Assembly: GCF_002287135.1 (NCBI RefSeq)
Contig: NZ_NESU01000002.1
Coordinates: 124,001 to 188,000, forward strand
DNA: 64,000 nucleotides
Direction of reading: 5' to 3'
Source of the DNA: Helicobacter sp. TUL
Lineage (GTDB): Bacteria > Campylobacterota > Campylobacteria > Campylobacterales > Helicobacteraceae
Numbering within the stretch: position 1 is the stretch's first letter; each line of letters opens with the position of its first letter. The notes below the pieces were generated by a model. It was given only the letters and a program-made list of their open reading frames with translations, was not told the DNA's origin and searched no databases. The position numbers and the translations under genes were made by a program. Shown here in pieces: positions 63,910 through 64,000 of this stretch.

Positions 63910-64000
63910 ATGATAGAGCAGTTTGTAGCCAAACTTGGCACAAAACAAAGGCTTTTGACCCTAGAGGTTACTCCGCCACTTTCGCCGACACTTGCAGGAA
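63910..64000 (+). CDS. metF: Methylenetetrahydrofolate reductase-like, cut by window end
   Basis: Only 30 codons are visible: MIEQFVAKLGTKQRLLTLEV then TPPLSPTLAG. The 'LEVTPPLSP' stretch fits the first strand of the MTHFR barrel (the FEFFPP position in MetF). The 21-bp gap behind metE fits a metE-metF operon. Too little sequence is present for certainty. Confidence 0.55.
   Translation, partial: MIEQFVAKLGTKQRLLTLEVTPPLSPTLAG

Overview
The window is a densely packed, AT-rich chromosome segment. I read it as an enterohepatic-type Helicobacter or a close relative in the Campylobacterota. The basis is the flagellin FlaA, the pseudaminic acid genes, a futalosine-pathway mqnA, a 281-residue BioB, and gene orders that match H. 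pylori as I remember it (cheY-prmA-ftsH-x-pssA and pyrD-M16 protease-dapA-SDR). Presence of hisA, purM, metE, speA and a CRISPR array argues against H. pylori itself. I cannot fix the species.

Layout. 1-5170: the end of a Dsb-like thiol oxidoreductase, a cysteine-desulfurase-like PLP enzyme, and a gtrB/gtrS/gtrA-type glucosylation cassette. 5178-11611: dcd, accB-accC, an MFS exporter, an alanine:Na+ symporter, gpsA and HU. 11730-16193 (minus): ybeY-flgH-pseF-pseG-pseH/pseI, which makes flagellin sugar and the flagellar L-ring. 16306-20249: speA-cysE-ybgC-DUF493-mqnA. 20322-23087 (minus): obg and flaA. 23215-28642: a sugar aminotransferase, a Gfo/Idh dehydrogenase, bioB, a YihY membrane protein and a phospholipase-D lipoprotein.

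28683-38118 (minus) is a defence island directly 3' of tRNA-Ser(GGA). It is a type I restriction operon (hsdR, hsdS, hsdM) with a Hachiman-like pair (hamA-hamB) seated between hsdR and hsdS, and a rhuM gene seated between hsdS and hsdM. The Ham genes are much more AT-rich than the hsd genes. hamA carries a frameshift between the two halves of its nuclease motif. hsdS carries an exact 44-bp in-frame direct repeat, and rhuM is bracketed by 19-bp repeats that include the ribosome-binding site and start codon. This nested arrangement is the best candidate here for an unusual system.

38351-55234 (minus) is housekeeping: aroE, an SH3 protein, purM, pssA with a Psd-like protein lacking the cleavage serine, ftsH, prmA, cheY, hisA, an AAA+ ATPase, a CDF transporter, a FabL-like SDR, a methyltransferase, dapA, an M16 protease, pyrD, pth and rplY. 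55432-55731 is a short CRISPR array (5 repeats, 4 spacers) with no cas genes in the window. Then come a Cd/Zn P-type ATPase, mutY, a polar amino acid ABC transporter without its binding protein, metE with two palindromic operator-like sites, and the start of a metF-like gene cut by the window end.

Start codons were chosen by Shine-Dalgarno spacing and family N-termini. All family assignments come from motifs read by eye, without database searches.
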